DNA of 7,116 nucleotides from Treponema sp. UBA1798 (GTDB lineage: Bacteria; Spirochaetota; Spirochaetia; Treponematales; Treponemataceae): assembly GCA_002319875.1 (NCBI GenBank), contig DCFS01000167.1, forward strand, positions 1 to 7,116, read 5' to 3'. The translations under genes were made by a program, and so were the position numbers. The notes under the pieces are model-generated. The model saw only the letters and a program-made list of their open reading frames with translations, had not been told where the DNA came from and ran no database searches. How positions within the stretch are numbered: position 1 is the stretch's first letter; every line of letters begins with the position of its first letter. Below are positions 6,211-7,116 of the stretch, one piece after another.

Positions 6211-6233
6211 GGTACACCTTTCTTCTATATCAG

Positions 6234-6239
6234 ATTATA
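6234..6239 (-). promoter_or_regulatory. Candidate -10 box for the discoidin-like gene
   Basis: A perfect TATAAT on the minus strand lies 42 nt upstream of the ATG at 6191, predicting a start of transcription near 6227 and a leader of about 35 nt that includes the upstream ATG. The -35 region is weak (CAAGTT at 17 nt spacing). Confidence 0.45.
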
Positions 6240-6259
6240 CGGTTTCAAAAAAGGAAAAC

Positions 6260-6288
6260 TTGACTTATTATGACAGGCGGTCGATACT
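6260..6288 (+). promoter_or_regulatory. Candidate sigma-70 promoter of the chemoreceptor-type gene
   Basis: TTGACT (6260-6265, 5 of 6 to consensus), a 17-nt spacer and GATACT (6283-6288, 4 of 6) lie 38 nt before the preferred ATG at 6327. The overlapping GTCGATAC at 6280-6287 also matches 6 of 8 bases of the flagellar sigma-28 -10 box GCCGATAA, but the matching -35 is poor (4 of 8), so sigma-70 is the better call. Confidence 0.5.
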
Positions 6289-6313
6289 TAATGCATTAGG
6301 AATATCTGAGTAT

Positions 6314-6319
6314 GAGGAG
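6314..6319 (+). promoter_or_regulatory. Ribosome-binding site selecting the chemoreceptor start
   Basis: GAGGAG lies 7 nt before the ATG at 6327. Three other in-frame ATGs are close: 6312 (overlaps this site), 6321 (only 1 nt after it) and 6339. The spacing favours 6327. Confidence 0.7.
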
Positions 6320-6326
6320 CATGTGT

Positions 6327-7116
6327 ATGGCCGATGAAATGTATAACCAGAAAATAAAAACGGATGCAGCATTACATTCTGCTTCTCCGGCGGAACTCCA
6401 GCCTGAGATCCGGAAAAAAGGAAAGCTTGTCTGGTTTTTTACCGCGGCCCTCGGAATGCTGATCGTAACACTTAACGTTCTGCAAATTATTGTTATGTCA
6501 TACAATACGAAAAAATCCGTAGAAAAGAGCTACATAGCCGACTGCCGTCAGATAGCCGATACCCACAGTCAGGCAATCAGCAACAAACTCGACAGTTATA
6601 TGAAGCAGATGTACCAGTATACAAAAGCTGACATCGTACAGACGGAAAGTACCGTACAGATCGTAAGCTGGCTTACCGCGCATTCCGGTATCCGCAGTTC
6701 CGATTTCGATTATATTCTGTATTGCGGCGAAGACGGAAAAGCGTATACGGATATCGGAGCTACAGCAGATATCAGCAGCAGGCCGTATTTCAAGGCCGTC
6801 ATGCAGCAGGGAAAAGATGAATATATCGACGATCCTGTTATTTCGCAGACGACAGGTAAACCGGTAATCCACATTACGCAGGCGGTTAAAGCCGGCGGAA
6901 AAACGATCGGTTTCTTTGCCGGGGTCGTAAACCTGTCAGATATACAGGAATCAATTGCAGATGTAAAAATAGGGAACGCCGGATATGCCTGGATGCTTGC
7001 AAGCGACGGTACGGTTATAGCCCATCCGGACAGCGATCTTTTAATGAATAAAAACTTTATCACCGGCAATGCTTCCGATCATAAGGATATAGCAGAACTT
7101 GCAGGAAAAATGTGCG
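6327..7116 (+). CDS. dCache_1 sensor protein, probable methyl-accepting chemotaxis protein, N-terminal part (cut by right edge)
   Basis: The first 263 codons of a membrane receptor, open to the window's end. A hydrophilic cytoplasmic start (about 1-32) leads to one membrane helix (about 33-57, from KLVWFF), then a long helix and an extracytoplasmic dCache_1 domain from about 65 onward. The membrane-distal pocket is recognisable from DISSRPYFKAVM (148-159), DDPVISQTTGKPVIHITQAV (168-187) and GFFAGVVNLSDI (195-206). A membrane-proximal module begins at about 218 (GYAWMLASDGTVIAHPD). Proteins of this architecture in treponemes are usually chemoreceptors sensing small molecules in the periplasm, but a histidine kinase or diguanylate cyclase could have the same front end, and the signalling domain is beyond the edge. 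The canonical amino-acid-binding pattern R-x-W-Y reads R152-P-Y-F here, so the ligand may not be an amino acid. The gene diverges from the discoidin-like gene; alternative starts are at 6312, 6321 and 6339. Confidence 0.82.
   Translation, partial: MADEMYNQKIKTDAALHSASPAELQPEIRKKGKLVWFFTAALGMLIVTLNVLQIIVMSYNTKKSVEKSYIADCRQIADTHSQAISNKLDSYMKQMYQYTKADIVQTESTVQIVSWLTAHSGIRSSDFDYILYCGEDGKAYTDIGATADISSRPYFKAVMQQGKDEYIDDPVISQTTGKPVIHITQAVKAGGKTIGFFAGVVNLSDIQESIADVKIGNAGYAWMLASDGTVIAHPDSDLLMNKNFITGNASDHKDIAELAGKMC

Noticed and set aside
6296..7069. Three minus-strand open frames of 69-124 codons under the chemoreceptor-type gene.
   Set aside because: The plus strand carries a continuous 263-codon frame with a membrane helix and recognisable dCache motifs; the minus-strand frames are its shadows.

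Overview
The window looks like chromosomal DNA from a treponeme-like spirochaete, probably host-associated. Three things suggest this: a solute-binding protein whose mature start reads NGQTEAPAS (the short NGQ-E-A style common after treponemal signal peptides), two CUT1 sugar permeases with no ATPase gene beside them, and a dCache chemoreceptor-type gene. The assignment is an inference from protein style and layout; there is no rRNA or other marker gene here.

Layout from left to right. On the minus strand an operon reads from about 3326 down past the left edge: a periplasmic sugar-binding protein (2043-3326), a MalF-type permease (992-1903), a MalG-type permease (151-1005, overlapping the previous gene by 14 nt), and the first 48 codons of a glycoside hydrolase that looks like family GH88 (1-144, cut by the window). 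A hairpin followed by a T-run lies between the binding-protein gene and the permeases, placed to lower expression of the permeases relative to the binding protein. About 200 bp of AT-rich DNA (3327-3526) separates this operon from a divergent GH2 enzyme on the plus strand (3527-5347) that carries the residues of a beta-glucuronidase, including the N-x-K uronate motif. That intergenic region holds a perfect tandem 12-bp repeat, with a third half-site inverted, positioned as an operator for the operon.

The GH2 gene ends at a terminator built on a 30-bp perfect palindrome. Converging on it from the minus strand is a 264-residue protein (5397-6191) with a C-terminal discoidin (F5/8 type C)-like domain and no signal peptide. 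Its start is ambiguous: the good ribosome-binding site points to an out-of-frame ATG that opens a 15-residue upstream frame. Diverging from it, a plus-strand gene starts at 6327 and runs off the right edge. It encodes an N-terminal membrane anchor and a dCache_1 sensor domain, most likely the front of a methyl-accepting chemotaxis protein.

The genes fit a uronide scavenging locus. The binding protein and two permeases would import an oligosaccharide using an ATPase encoded elsewhere. GH88 would remove an unsaturated uronate left by a polysaccharide lyase, and the GH2 enzyme would remove a saturated beta-linked uronate, both in the cytoplasm. The substrate (glycosaminoglycan, pectin side chain, xylan-type glucuronide or other) cannot be told from this window. 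The system is recognisable in its parts; the less described elements are the non-secreted discoidin-like protein, its upstream frame, and the repeat-bearing divergent promoter.
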